Positions 1 through 9,570 are shown, counted from the stretch's first letter. The stretch is 32,748 nucleotides of DNA from Psychrobacter sp. UBA5136 (GCF_002414005.1 NZ_DHYG01000049.1:1-32748), one strand, 5' to 3'. Notes: generated from the sequence alone by a model not told the origin. Translations and numbers: made by a program.

Positions 1-73
1 CAACTTATGGGGGTCAGTTCACAGCTAATATACAAGCTAGCGCGGTTTTTTATATAAAGTGATTTAAATTATA

Positions 74-1081
74 TTAAGCGTTATTCAACTGACGTGCGGC
101 TTCGAGGGCAAAATACGTCAAAATCCCATCAGCGCCCGCCCGGCGGAAACCAATCAAAGATTCCAAAATTACTGCATCGGTTAGCCAGCCGTTTTGAATG
201 GCCGCCATGTGCATGGCATATTCGCCAGAAACTTGATACGCAAAGGTTGGGACGCCAAAGGTGTTTTTAACTTCGCGGATCAGGTCTAAATACGGCTGAC
301 CGGGTTTAATCATCACCATATCTGCGCCCTCGGCTATGTCCATCGCAACTTCGTGCAGCGCTTCGGCGCGATTACCAAAGTCCATTTGATATTGCTTTTT
401 ATGACCGCCTTTTAAATTGCCCGCACTGCCAACGGCATCACGGAAAGGGCCGTAATAAGCAGAAGCGTATTTGGCAGAGTAGGCCATGATAGCGGTATTG
501 ACAAACCCCTCGGCTTCAAAGGCATCACGCATGGCTTTGATACGGCCATCCATCATGTCACTTGGCGAGATAATATCAGCGCCAGCGCGGGCGTGAACGA
601 GGGCTTGCTTGACCAAGACTTCAACGGTTTCGTCATTGACGACATAGCCGCTGTCATCGAGCAGCCCGTCTTGACCGTGTGAGGTATAAGGGTCTAGCGC
701 CACATCGGTCATTACCACCATCTCTGGTACGGCATCTTTGACTGCTTTAACGGCGCGCGCGCTTAAGCCATTTTCATCATAAGCAGCTTTACCATCTGGC
801 GTTTTTAATGAATTGTCAATGACAGGAAAGATATCGATGGTCGTCACACCTTCCGCTAATAATTCTTTAGCATAGTTAATCAGCAGATCAATCGATAGGC
901 GCTCAACGCCGGGCATACTAGCGATTGCTTCGCGCTTGTTTTCGCCTTCTAAAACAAAAACAGGAGCGATAAAGTGCTTAGGATGCAGCTCAACTTCACG
1001 AATCATCGCGCGAACGTTATCGTTATAGCGCAGGCGACGTAGGCGAGTTTCAGGGAATTGACGGTTAAAGGTATAAGTCAT
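74..1081 (-). CDS. hemB: Delta-aminolevulinic acid dehydratase (porphobilinogen synthase)
   Basis: Condenses two 5-aminolevulinate molecules to porphobilinogen, the first common step of tetrapyrrole synthesis, in the cytoplasm. The 335-residue protein has the full family length. The two active-site lysines are visible: K204 in YSAKYASAYYGPF and K259 in MVMIKPGQPY. The metal-site segment at 126-140 reads DVALDPYTSHGQDGL, with Asp/Ala where zinc-type enzymes carry cysteines, so this is the magnesium-dependent, Pseudomonas-like class (family knowledge). The ATG start is preceded by AAGGA about six bases upstream. It lies downstream of the efflux operon but is separated from it by a strong terminator, so it is probably transcribed separately. 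No promoter is obvious. Identity is very secure. Confidence 0.97.
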   Translation of the reverse strand: MTYTFNRQFPETRLRRLRYNDNVRAMIREVELHPKHFIAPVFVLEGENKREAIASMPGVERLSIDLLINYAKELLAEGVTTIDIFPVIDNSLKTPDGKAAYDENGLSARAVKAVKDAVPEMVVMTDVALDPYTSHGQDGLLDDSGYVVNDETVEVLVKQALVHARAGADIISPSDMMDGRIKAMRDAFEAEGFVNTAIMAYSAKYASAYYGPFRDAVGSAGNLKGGHKKQYQMDFGNRAEALHEVAMDIAEGADMVMIKPGQPYLDLIREVKNTFGVPTFAYQVSGEYAMHMAAIQNGWLTDAVILESLIGFRRAGADGILTYFALEAARQLNNA

Positions 1082-1235
1082 GAGGTTTCCTTATTTGTTT
1101 TTCATCATTGTTATTTATCAGCTTGATTAAACAAGCAGTTTTAAGACCTATATTTTTATAAAATGGCACAGCTAAGGTATTAATAGGGGCGTTAATGGTG
1201 TTGCTACTACTATAACCAATAGTCGCTATCGAAAG

Positions 1236-1268
1236 CAAAAAGCCCTACCAAGTCGGTAGGGCTTTTTG
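1236..1268 (-). terminator. Rho-independent terminator after the efflux operon
   Basis: A perfect 14-bp inverted repeat (arms 1236-1249 and 1255-1268) encloses a 5-base loop. Its GC-rich core GCCCTACC is flanked by A5/T5 runs. It ends transcripts of the outer-membrane channel gene and insulates hemB. By symmetry it could work in both directions. Confidence 0.9.
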
Positions 1269-1320
1269 TACATAACGACTGTCAAGGTGAGGAAAATGAC
1301 CTCACAGCGTCTAGGACTGT

Positions 1321-3123
1321 TTAAGGTTCAACAATCTGCGTCACCGGTACTTGCTCAACATTGGCTTCATTAACAGTGGTCTTTTCAGTGACCACGCCTA
1401 CGGCAGCGTCTGTTTTGCCATCATTATTGACATCAACCACAGCAATTGGCTTGAAGGTTGCCTTTTCTGTTGGCTGTGCTTGCTTAATCGCTTGCGCTTC
1501 TTGTGCAGAAGCCACGCGTGCAGAGCTGGCTGCATCGATGGCCTCGACCGCTTTTGCTTTATTGCTATTGGCAGGTAAATTCACCAATTGCACTAAGTTT
1601 TTATGCGGCACAGGAATGACGGTTGGCACATCAAGATTGGCACCGCCGCCTAGCGCTTGGTAAAGCTCGATTTGACTAATGATTTTTTGCAGTTCTAAGT
1701 CCAAGATGCCTTGCTGCGTTGAGAATAACGAACGCTGCGCATCGAGCACGTCTAGGTAGTTGGCAATACCCGCTTTAAAGCGCGCATCGGCAATCTGATA
1801 GGTTTGCTCAAAGTTATCTTGCAGACGGTACTGCGCGGCCAGCTGATCGCCTAAGGTTGCGCGCGTGGCTAGGACGTCTGATACTTCGCGGAACGCCGTT
1901 TGGATAGAGCGCTCGTAGTTTGCTAGCGTCTGCTCGCGCTCAATTTTAGCAACGTCATAATTGGCATCTAAGCGGCCCGCATCAAAGATAGGCACGCTAA
2001 TGCGTGGACCAAATGACCAGCCGACCGAACCACTCTTAAATAAATCATCTAAACTGCCACTACTCAAGCCCACGCTACTGGCGAGGCTGATAGATGGGAA
2101 GTAAGACGCGCGCGCTACTTCAATGTTAGCGCCCGCTGCTTTTAGATTGTACTCTGCTTCTAGCACATCGGGACGATAGCGCAGCAGCTCACTTGGTAAG
2201 CCGGCGCTAAATATCTGCTGGCTGGTGATATTGCTGACCGCAGGGGCTGGAATAAGATCGGTTGGAATAGGGCCGCCGACCAAAAACTGCAGCGCATTAC
2301 GCGACCTTAAAATACTGCTTTGCGCCTGTAGAACGGCAAGTCTGGCGTTTTCTAATGACGCGCTGGCTTGTAAAGAGGGCAGTTTAGGGTCAATGCCCGC
2401 TTCAAAGCGTTTATTGGCAATAAATAAAGATTTCTCACGACTCTCAACCGTGGCTTCTGCCAGTTTTAACTGCGCAAGGCTATAGCTTAAATTGGCATAG
2501 CTTTGAGCGATATTACTAATTAGGCTGATTTGGGTGGTGTCTTTCGCTGCGGTGGTCGCTAAAAAGTTTTGTAACGCCTGTTCTTTTAAACTGGCGATTC
2601 TACCCCAAAAATCTAACTCGTAATTGGCAAGACCAAGGTTGACATTATAACTGTCGCCTGTAACGCCCCTTTGGCGTTGGCGAGAATAACCTGCTTCACC
2701 ATTAATACTTGGTAGGTCATTAAGATCAGTGATTTGATATTGAGCGCGCGCGCGCTCGATCGCTAAACGCGCACTTTCAAAGTCTTTGTTATTCTCTAAT
2801 CCTAAGGCAATCAGCCCCTTGAGGCGCTCGTCACTGTAAAAATCCTGCCAGCGCTGCGCAGCAATGCTTGGTTGATTGGCGCTACTGACAGTTTCTTTAT
2901 CGAACGCGTCATAGTTTTGCTCGATAGGCACGTTTGGCTCAGCGAGGACAGGGCGCATATCCGCTTTTGGAATGGTATTACATGCTGCCATGCTTAAGGC
3001 CAAAGCGGTTAAGCCAATCAGACGACCGCCAGTTTTGCGTAGCACTGCTAGCGCTGGTTGGGCAGTGGTAGCTATATCTGCTACCGCTGCTGAGCTTAAG
3101 GTAAAAGTTTTTTGAGCACTCAT
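1321..3123 (-). CDS. RND efflux outer-membrane channel lipoprotein (OprM/AdeK-like, TolC family)
   Basis: Forms the outer-membrane exit duct of the tripartite pump encoded with the next two genes. A hydrophobic segment ends in MAAC with C48 as probable lipidation site. Two outer-membrane efflux repeats follow (about 95-280 and 310-490), including the family hallmark RYRPDVLEAEYNLKAAGANI near 316-335 and YQALGGG at 488-494, where most homologues end. About 105 more residues follow, Ala/Gln/Val-rich, with a DVNNDGKTD motif at 564-572. The ATG overlaps the pump stop as ATGA, with GGAGA nine bases upstream, which supports this start. The 30 residues before the RK...R signal n-region are unusual, and an in-frame GTG at codon 27 would give a standard signal peptide. 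Family assignment is secure; the AdeK/OprM name is by analogy. Confidence 0.93.
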   Translation of the reverse strand: MSAQKTFTLSSAAVADIATTAQPALAVLRKTGGRLIGLTALALSMAACNTIPKADMRPVLAEPNVPIEQNYDAFDKETVSSANQPSIAAQRWQDFYSDERLKGLIALGLENNKDFESARLAIERARAQYQITDLNDLPSINGEAGYSRQRQRGVTGDSYNVNLGLANYELDFWGRIASLKEQALQNFLATTAAKDTTQISLISNIAQSYANLSYSLAQLKLAEATVESREKSLFIANKRFEAGIDPKLPSLQASASLENARLAVLQAQSSILRSRNALQFLVGGPIPTDLIPAPAVSNITSQQIFSAGLPSELLRYRPDVLEAEYNLKAAGANIEVARASYFPSISLASSVGLSSGSLDDLFKSGSVGWSFGPRISVPIFDAGRLDANYDVAKIEREQTLANYERSIQTAFREVSDVLATRATLGDQLAAQYRLQDNFEQTYQIADARFKAGIANYLDVLDAQRSLFSTQQGILDLELQKIISQIELYQALGGGANLDVPTVIPVPHKNLVQLVNLPANSNKAKAVEAIDAASSARVASAQEAQAIKQAQPTEKATFKPIAVVDVNNDGKTDAAVGVVTEKTTVNEANVEQVPVTQIVEP

Positions 3124-6100
3124 TGTGTATTATCTCCAAAGCTTGCAGGCTGATAATTTTCAGAAGGCATTGGGTCAGAAGGCGTTGGGTTGTGCGGGCC
3201 AGGTGTACCATCGTTGCCGTCATCTTTATCGTTTGGTTTATTATTCTCATGTTTATACGGGAATAAACTACGTACCCAAATAAAGAACATCGGAATAAAG
3301 AAGATACCTAAGAATGTCGCGGTGACAACACCACCAACCACACTGGTACCGATGGCGTTTTGACTGCCCGAGCCAGGACCTGTGGCGATGAATAATGGCA
3401 CAACACCGAGCCCAAAGGCAAGTGAGGTCATGATAATTGGGCGCAGACGTTGACGCGCCGCTGTCATGACGGCTTCTTTTAGACTGTAACCTTCTTCTTG
3501 GTGCTCTTTGGCAAACTCAATAATCAAGATGGCGTTCTTAGCTGACAGACCAACCACCGTGAGGAGACCAACCTGCAAGTAAATATCGTTATTAAAGCCG
3601 CGTAGCCAGGTAAATATCACCGCACCTAGTACCCCAAGCGGGATAACCAATAGTACAGAGAAGGGAATAGACCAGCTTTCATACAGAGCGGCTAGACATA
3701 AAAATACCACTAAGATTGATAGCGCATAAAGCATAGGCGCTTGTGCTCCTGACTTTTGCTCTTCAAGTGACATACCCGTCCACTCGTAGCCCACACCCTC
3801 AGGTAACTTCGCCATCATCGCTTCCATCGAGCTCATCGCTTCACCCGTACTAAGACCAGGCGCGGCACTTCCTTGGATATTCATTGATGGTAAGCTGTTA
3901 TAACGGGTCAGACGCGGAGAGCCTGATTGCCATTCGCTGCTAGAGAAGGCATCAAATGAAATCATTTCACCAACATCATTACGTACATACCATTTGCTGA
4001 TATCCTCAGGATTGGTACGACTGCTTGGCTCACCTTGAACAAACACACGCTTAATACGACCGCGATCAACGAAGTCATTGATATAACTTGAGCCCCAAGC
4101 GGTAGAGATTACGCTATTAATATTAGCCAACGATAAACCATAAGCTGCGGCCTGTTCTTGATTGATATTAATTTTTAACTGCGGCGCATCTTCTTGACCG
4201 TTTGGACGCACGCCCGTCACTTGATCATTTTGCGCAGCCATACCCAGCAGCATATTACGCGCTTCGAGCAGCCCATCATGACCAACGTTACCCGTGTCTT
4301 GAATCATTAAATCAAAACCACTGGCGTTACCAAGTTCGGTAATAGCTGGCGGTACAATCGCAAAGACTTGCGCTTCGTTCAACTGGGTAAAGAAGTAACC
4401 CATGGCACGACCAGCAACCGCTTGGGCAGTATTTTCTTCGCCAGGACGATCTGCCCAGTCTGTCAAGCGCACGAAAGCCAGACCCATATTTTGGCCTTGA
4501 CCAGCGAAACTAAAGCCTGCCACAGAGAACACAGAAGCGACGTTGTCTTTTTCTTGCGTTTCATAGTACTCAGTTACTTTGTCTAGCACGTCTTGCGTTT
4601 CATTAAGCGTCGCACCAGCAGGCAGCTGAACTAAGGTAAACATAATACCTTGGTCTTCTTCCGGTAAAAACGAGCCTGGAATACGTAAGAATACCACGGC
4701 CATAACACCAATAATGGCAGCATAACCAATTAGATATAACCACTTAAAGCGGAAGCTTTTGCCAACCGAATTTTCATACTTACGGCTGACTTTATAAAAA
4801 GAGCGGTTAAACCAACCAAAGAACCCTTTTTGATTGTCAGTTGTACCTTTTTCATGACTTTTACTACGTTTAAGTAAGGTCACACATAGGGCAGGGGTAA
4901 AGATAAGCGCCACAAGTGCCGACAGTACCATGGCGGTAATCAAAGTAATGGAGAACTGACGATAAATAACACCAGTTGAGCCACCAAAGAACGCCATCGG
5001 TACAAATACGGCTGATAGAATCAAGGCGATACCGACAACGATTTTACTGATCTCGCCCATCGATTGTATCGTCGCGTCTTTAACCGAAATATGAGGGTTT
5101 TCCTCCAAGATACGCTCAACGTTTTCGACGACAACAATGGCGTCATCGACCAGTAGACCGATGGACAATACCAAGGCAAACATGGTCAATACGTTGATAC
5201 TAAAACCAGCGATATATAGGACCGCAAAGGTACCAAGCAGAACCACAGGGACGGCAAGGGTTGGAATGATAGTAGCACGCCAGTTCTGTAAGAAAATGAA
5301 CATAACGATAAATACTAAAACAATCGCTTCAATTAACGTTTTGACAACTTGCTCAATAGACAAGCGTACAAATGGTGTGGTGTCATAAGGGACAACGGTG
5401 GTTAGATTTTTGGGGAAGTTCTTTTCCAGCTCCGCCATACGAGCGCCAACGGCTTCACGGGTTTCAAGCGCGTTTGCCCCACCTGCCAAAGAAATACCAA
5501 GACCAGCAGAAGTCTGTCCATTATATAGAGCAGTCACACTGTAGTTTTCACTACCGATTTCCACATCTGCGACGTCGCCTAAGCGCACTTTCGCACCCGA
5601 GGTATCAGTTTTTAATAAAATATTTTCAAATTCTTCAGGCGTCTGTAAATAACTTTGCACCGTAACGGTGGCGCTGATGACCTGTCGATCCGTATCCGCA
5701 GGTGCTTGTCCTAGCTGCCCAGCAGAAACCTGCGCGTTTTGCGCACGTACGGCGTTGACCACATCAGAGGGCACCATGTTATAGCTACGCAGACGAGCAG
5801 GGTCGAGCCAGATACGCATGGCATACGCTGAGCCGAATACCTGTACTTCACCCACACCTTCCACACGGCTTAGCTGATCAACGACGTTTGAGTTGATATA
5901 GTCAGCAATATCGCTGTTATCCATACTGCCGTCTTCAGAAATAAACCCTTGTACCATCAAAAAACTACTAGAGGATTTATTAACGTTGACGCCTTGACGC
6001 TGCACGGACTCAGGTAGCGAGCTCATAGCGGCTTGCAGTTTGTTTTGGACTTGTACCTGCGCGGTGTCAGGATCTGTACCGTTTTCAAAGGTCAGCGTCA

Positions 6101-6368
6101 CTGACGCGCCACCGTTTGACGAACTTGACGATGACATATACATCAAGCCATCAAGCCCTTTCATACGCTGTTCGATAATCTGCACCACTGAATCTTCAAC
6201 GGTTTGCGCGTTGGCACCAGGATAGCTTGCGCTAACCGAAATGGTCGGCGGTGCAATACGTGGATACTGCTCAATCGGTAAGTTAATAACCGATATTACC
6301 CCGATGAGCATGACCAAAATAGCCATCACCCAAGCAAAAATAGGGCGATCAATAAAAAAACGTGACAT
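3120..6368 (-). CDS. RND multidrug efflux pump, inner-membrane transporter (AdeJ/MexB/AcrB-like, HAE1 family)
   Basis: Proton-driven inner-membrane transporter that captures drugs, detergents and other amphiphiles and passes them to the outer-membrane channel. The 1082-residue protein starts with the usual MSRFFIDRPIFAWV. It has the duplicated layout of one helix, a large periplasmic domain and a helix bundle. The proton-relay residues are present: D408 and D409 in GLLVDDAIVVVENV, and K944 in GLSAKNAILIIEFA. The FFGGSTGVIYRQF segment and the second-half motif AARQRLRPI are typical of the family. It lies 34 bp after the adaptor gene and overlaps the channel gene by four bases. After the last helix a 43-residue Asp/Asn/Pro-rich tail (1040-1082) replaces the usual short basic end. 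Substrate range cannot be read from the sequence. Confidence 0.96.
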   Translation of the reverse strand: MSRFFIDRPIFAWVMAILVMLIGVISVINLPIEQYPRIAPPTISVSASYPGANAQTVEDSVVQIIEQRMKGLDGLMYMSSSSSSNGGASVTLTFENGTDPDTAQVQVQNKLQAAMSSLPESVQRQGVNVNKSSSSFLMVQGFISEDGSMDNSDIADYINSNVVDQLSRVEGVGEVQVFGSAYAMRIWLDPARLRSYNMVPSDVVNAVRAQNAQVSAGQLGQAPADTDRQVISATVTVQSYLQTPEEFENILLKTDTSGAKVRLGDVADVEIGSENYSVTALYNGQTSAGLGISLAGGANALETREAVGARMAELEKNFPKNLTTVVPYDTTPFVRLSIEQVVKTLIEAIVLVFIVMFIFLQNWRATIIPTLAVPVVLLGTFAVLYIAGFSINVLTMFALVLSIGLLVDDAIVVVENVERILEENPHISVKDATIQSMGEISKIVVGIALILSAVFVPMAFFGGSTGVIYRQFSITLITAMVLSALVALIFTPALCVTLLKRSKSHEKGTTDNQKGFFGWFNRSFYKVSRKYENSVGKSFRFKWLYLIGYAAIIGVMAVVFLRIPGSFLPEEDQGIMFTLVQLPAGATLNETQDVLDKVTEYYETQEKDNVASVFSVAGFSFAGQGQNMGLAFVRLTDWADRPGEENTAQAVAGRAMGYFFTQLNEAQVFAIVPPAITELGNASGFDLMIQDTGNVGHDGLLEARNMLLGMAAQNDQVTGVRPNGQEDAPQLKININQEQAAAYGLSLANINSVISTAWGSSYINDFVDRGRIKRVFVQGEPSSRTNPEDISKWYVRNDVGEMISFDAFSSSEWQSGSPRLTRYNSLPSMNIQGSAAPGLSTGEAMSSMEAMMAKLPEGVGYEWTGMSLEEQKSGAQAPMLYALSILVVFLCLAALYESWSIPFSVLLVIPLGVLGAVIFTWLRGFNNDIYLQVGLLTVVGLSAKNAILIIEFAKEHQEEGYSLKEAVMTAARQRLRPIIMTSLAFGLGVVPLFIATGPGSGSQNAIGTSVVGGVVTATFLGIFFIPMFFIWVRSLFPYKHENNKPNDKDDGNDGTPGPHNPTPSDPMPSENYQPASFGDNTQ

Positions 6369-6402
6369 AGTATATTCCTAGTCTTCCTATCTTTGAATGG
6401 AA

Positions 6403-7797
6403 TTAGTTAGCGGTAGATTCTGCTGGCTTTTTGGCAGCGGCATCTTTACTGGCTGGCTTATCCATCGCTTTTGCAGCTTGCTGCGGCGTTTGAGCAGTAG
6501 CAGCGCCTGGCTTAGCAGGGGCGGCATTCGGGTTTTCTAATGGTTTAGCAACGACTTCTTGCTCCGGCTTCACTTTTGAGCCGCCGATGATCACCAATTT
6601 ATCTCCTGCTTGTAAGCCGTCAGTGACGACCCACTGATCTTTATAGGTGCCATTAATAGTGACAGGACGTACTTGAATTTTATTATTCTCATCAACGATA
6701 TAAACTTGCGGTTCGCTTTTTGGTGTACGCATCACCGCGCTTTGCGGTACCAATGCAGCATTGGTGATGACGCTTTGGGTTAAGCGTGCACTGACGTACA
6801 TCCCCGGTAGCAAGACATTATTAGGGTTGGGGAAGACGGCGCGTAAAGTCACCGCACCCGTTGATTCATCAACTTTTGCTTCTGATAGAGCAAGCTTGCC
6901 GCGTACCGGATAGACCGAGCCATCCTCTAATACCAATTCAACCGAATTCATGCCTGCTTGCGCTTTGCCGGCAGAGATTTGCTGGCGTAATTTAAGCAGC
7001 TCAGAGGAGGACTGGCTGATATCGACATAGATAGGGTCTAAGCGCGAGATAGTCACCAGAGGGTCAGGTTGACCGGCGCTGACCAAAGTACCAGCGGTCA
7101 CGCTAGAGCGATCTGTACGACCTGCGAGGGGCGCCCGTACGATAGTACGGTTGAGATCTAACGTACTTGCCTGTAAGTTTGCCTTCGCGGTTTGAATGCC
7201 CGCTTTGGCGCTCTCAATACCAGCTTCAGTTTGTCCGATAGCCGCACGCGCACTTTCGACGGCCGCTTGCGCGGTGCGCACTTGGGTGACGGCTTGGTCA
7301 TATTGCTGCTTTGAGATAGCGTCAATATCAATCAGCCCTTGTAAGCGTTGTAAATCGTTTTGAGCCTGCGCCAATGAGGCTTGGCGACTGGCCAGCTCGG
7401 CTTTGGCATTGGCATTATTGGCCAGTGCTGTTTGATAATTGGCTTCGGCTTGTTGGATCGCTGCCTGCCCGCTGGTAATGGACGTCGCGTAGTTATCGGT
7501 ATTGATACGATATAAGGGCTGGCCTTTTTTGACGTTGCTGCCCTCACGGAACAATACCTCGTCAATAATGCCATTCACCTGTGGGCGAACGTCGGCGGTT
7601 TGGTATGCCGCCGTACGACCAGCAAAGGTTTGAACTTGAGGTACGGTATCTAAGGTGACAGTCTGAACGTTGACGACGGCAGGTGGCATCTGCTGCTGGG
7701 CGGCTGCACCAGCGGCGTCCTCGTTTTTGTCACAGCCGACCAGTACAGCGCCAGATAGTACAGATGCTATTACAAGCGCAAGAGTAGAGTGCTTCAT
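6403..7797 (-). CDS. RND efflux periplasmic adaptor lipoprotein (AdeI/MexA/AcrA-like)
   Basis: Membrane-fusion protein that bridges the inner-membrane pump and outer-membrane channel in the periplasm. With the start chosen here it has 464 residues. MKHS opens a lipoprotein signal peptide ending in LVGC, lipidation at C22. A split lipoyl-like domain follows (about 60-100, RPQVNGIIDEVLFREGSNVK), then a long Ala/Gln-rich coiled-coil hairpin (about 105-210), the second lipoyl half (TIVRAPLAGRTDRS) and beta-barrel/membrane-proximal domains. A TTG nine codons upstream extends the frame. I prefer the ATG because AGGA lies five bases before it and the signal peptide becomes standard. Residues 422-464 are an Ala/Lys/Pro/Gln-rich tail. 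It is the first gene of the three-gene pump operon, and no regulator gene is adjacent. Confidence 0.93.
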   Translation of the reverse strand: MKHSTLALVIASVLSGAVLVGCDKNEDAAGAAAQQQMPPAVVNVQTVTLDTVPQVQTFAGRTAAYQTADVRPQVNGIIDEVLFREGSNVKKGQPLYRINTDNYATSITSGQAAIQQAEANYQTALANNANAKAELASRQASLAQAQNDLQRLQGLIDIDAISKQQYDQAVTQVRTAQAAVESARAAIGQTEAGIESAKAGIQTAKANLQASTLDLNRTIVRAPLAGRTDRSSVTAGTLVSAGQPDPLVTISRLDPIYVDISQSSSELLKLRQQISAGKAQAGMNSVELVLEDGSVYPVRGKLALSEAKVDESTGAVTLRAVFPNPNNVLLPGMYVSARLTQSVITNAALVPQSAVMRTPKSEPQVYIVDENNKIQVRPVTINGTYKDQWVVTDGLQAGDKLVIIGGSKVKPEQEVVAKPLENPNAAPAKPGAATAQTPQQAAKAMDKPASKDAAAKKPAESTAN

Positions 7798-8443
7798 CAA
7801 TGTCCTCGGCAGTATAAATATCAAATAATTACAGTATAAAAAGTTTATGGATGAATCTTAACAGGATAAATATGAAAAGTAATATGCCTTTACCGTTGCC
7901 AATCTATTAGCTATTAATCAGGTAACAATCGGATAAGCAAATTTAAAGTAATGGATGATTATAAACTATAGGGTATACCCCACAGTCAAGAAGCAAAAAA
8001 TCGTCTTTGTTCTTTGCTAACGCCTTTTTGCTTAATAAATGCGTAACAAATACCGATAATACAAGCATAACGGCAAAAGTAAATTATAAAATTCGCAATG
8101 AATAGTAAGATAGAATATTGTTAAATTTTGTTTTTTTAACAGAGATGAGAAGATAGTAGCAAGAAAAGCGTATAAAAATACAGTAAAAAATAGAATGGAC
8201 AGAAAAACACTATTTTAGCAATACTTAATTGTGAACGCTGAAATATAAAGATATGTTACGCACTGGTGAGAGGGATTTTACTATCAGTGAAGAGAAGGCT
8301 GTACTATCACAGCCATGATCTCCTCGCTTATTTGGCTTACTATTCTCAAGTAAAACTTAACCTAGGATTTAGTAGTAAAACATTTTTGCTAAAGGTTTGC
8401 GGGTTACGCGCTTTAAAAATAAGCAGAGTTAATTTAACCCCAT
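7798..8443. other. 646-bp non-coding region upstream of the efflux operon
   Basis: AT-rich spacer between the efflux adaptor start and the end of ispB. It holds a candidate promoter with an internal palindrome (7958-7989) and a 6-bp hairpin GGCTGT/ACAGCC at 8297-8314. I see no convincing gene, and no U-tailed terminator after ispB. The only inverted repeat near the ispB end is GGGTTA/TAACCC at 8401-8440, with a long loop and no T-run. Confidence 0.6.
7958..7989 (-). promoter_or_regulatory. Candidate efflux-operon promoter with dyad in a long spacer
   Basis: Read on the minus strand, TTGACT (7989-7984) and a perfect TATAAT (7963-7958) are separated by 20 bp. The spacer contains the perfect palindrome GGGTATACCC (7971-7980), flanked by ACT/AGT arms at symmetric positions (7965-7967 and 7984-7986). 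Start of transcription would be about 155 nt before the adaptor ATG. A long spacer carrying a dyad is the known arrangement for MerR-family control, but the regulator here is unknown. Confidence 0.4.
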
Positions 8444-9508
8444 TTATAATAAGCGCGCGCTGGCAAGTTCCGTCAATTGATACAAGCCATGGCGATAGCG
8501 GTTGTCAGGCAGGCTGCTAAGCGCTTGCTGGGCAAGTTTAGTTTCCTCCAAAGCGCGTTGCTTACAGTATTCAAGCGCGCCTGAGCCGCGTACCAGATCG
8601 ATAAGCTGCTCAGCGTTTGGGGTTTTGCCCGTTTGCACCGCAATGCGCAATTGCTCATAGCCAGCTTTATCGCTATCTTTTAATAACTCAAGCGCTTTGA
8701 TAGTTGGCAGCGTTGGTTTGCCTTCAGCCAAATCATCACCAAGGTTTTTACCCATCACCTCGCTATCGCCGCTATAATCGAGCACGTCATCGACGATTTG
8801 AAAAGCGTTACCGAAATGCTGACCAAAATCCGCCAATGCTTGCAAATACTCCGTTTTATTTTGCAAAATAGCCGCGCCTTGGGTTGCCATCATAAATAGG
8901 CGCGAGGTTTTGCCATCGATAATATTGAGGTAGTCTTGTTCAGTGGCTGCAGGATTGTGCTGATGCTGTAGCTGTAACACTTCACCTTCGGCGATATCAC
9001 AAGTGCCATCGGAGAATACCTGCAATAACGGCAAGCTTTGAAAACCAACCAAGAGGTTAAAGGCACGAGCAATCAGATAATCACCGACCAGTACGGCGGT
9101 GGCATTATCCCAAGTAGCATTGGCCGTTGGCTTACCACGGCGCTGCCCTGACTCATCAATCACATCGTCATGAACCAGCGTTGCGGTATGCAGCATCTCT
9201 GTGATCGCCGCCAAATGCATGGCTTGCTGCGATGGCTCATCATTAAACATCCGCGCGCACAATAAGGTAATCAGTGGGCGCATGCGTTTACCGCCGGCAT
9301 TAATCACGTGCTGCGAGACGCTCATCACCAGCTTAACTTTGGAGTTCAAACTACCAAAGACCTGCTTGTCCATAATGTCAAAATCGTCAGCAACGATGGC
9401 TTGAATGTCAGCATAGCTTGGAATATCAGCATGGCTAGGCGTACTGGTTGAGGTCATTAATGGTGTGGTCGATGTCGCAGCAGCGTTAGATAAAGAATTA
9501 CTGGTCAT
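8444..9508 (-). CDS. ispB: Octaprenyl/polyprenyl diphosphate synthase
   Basis: Trans-polyprenyl diphosphate synthase that extends farnesyl diphosphate with isopentenyl diphosphate to make the quinone side chain. Both aspartate-rich magnesium sites are present: DDVID at 114-118 (LVHDDVIDESGQRRG) and DDVLD at 240-244 (FQIVDDVLDYSGD). GGKRMRPL at 72-79 is the substrate-binding segment. The 354 residues include about 30 extra Ser/Thr-rich N-terminal residues; neither this ATG nor the in-frame ATG at codon 18 (9455-9457) has a clear Shine-Dalgarno sequence, so the start is uncertain. It diverges from rplU-rpmA, an arrangement also known in E. coli. Exact chain length (C40, C45) cannot be judged. 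Confidence 0.93.
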   Translation of the reverse strand: MTSNSLSNAAATSTTPLMTSTSTPSHADIPSYADIQAIVADDFDIMDKQVFGSLNSKVKLVMSVSQHVINAGGKRMRPLITLLCARMFNDEPSQQAMHLAAITEMLHTATLVHDDVIDESGQRRGKPTANATWDNATAVLVGDYLIARAFNLLVGFQSLPLLQVFSDGTCDIAEGEVLQLQHQHNPAATEQDYLNIIDGKTSRLFMMATQGAAILQNKTEYLQALADFGQHFGNAFQIVDDVLDYSGDSEVMGKNLGDDLAEGKPTLPTIKALELLKDSDKAGYEQLRIAVQTGKTPNAEQLIDLVRGSGALEYCKQRALEETKLAQQALSSLPDNRYRHGLYQLTELASARLL

Positions 9509-9570
9509 AATGGGTCGTCATACCAATGAAAATAAAATAAGTTTGGAGAGCTATCTACTGATAATCATGT

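Noticed and set aside
8266..8520. 84-codon plus-strand frame overlapping the end of ispB
   Set aside because: It starts with GTG, overlaps a secure gene in antisense and has no recognisable domain.
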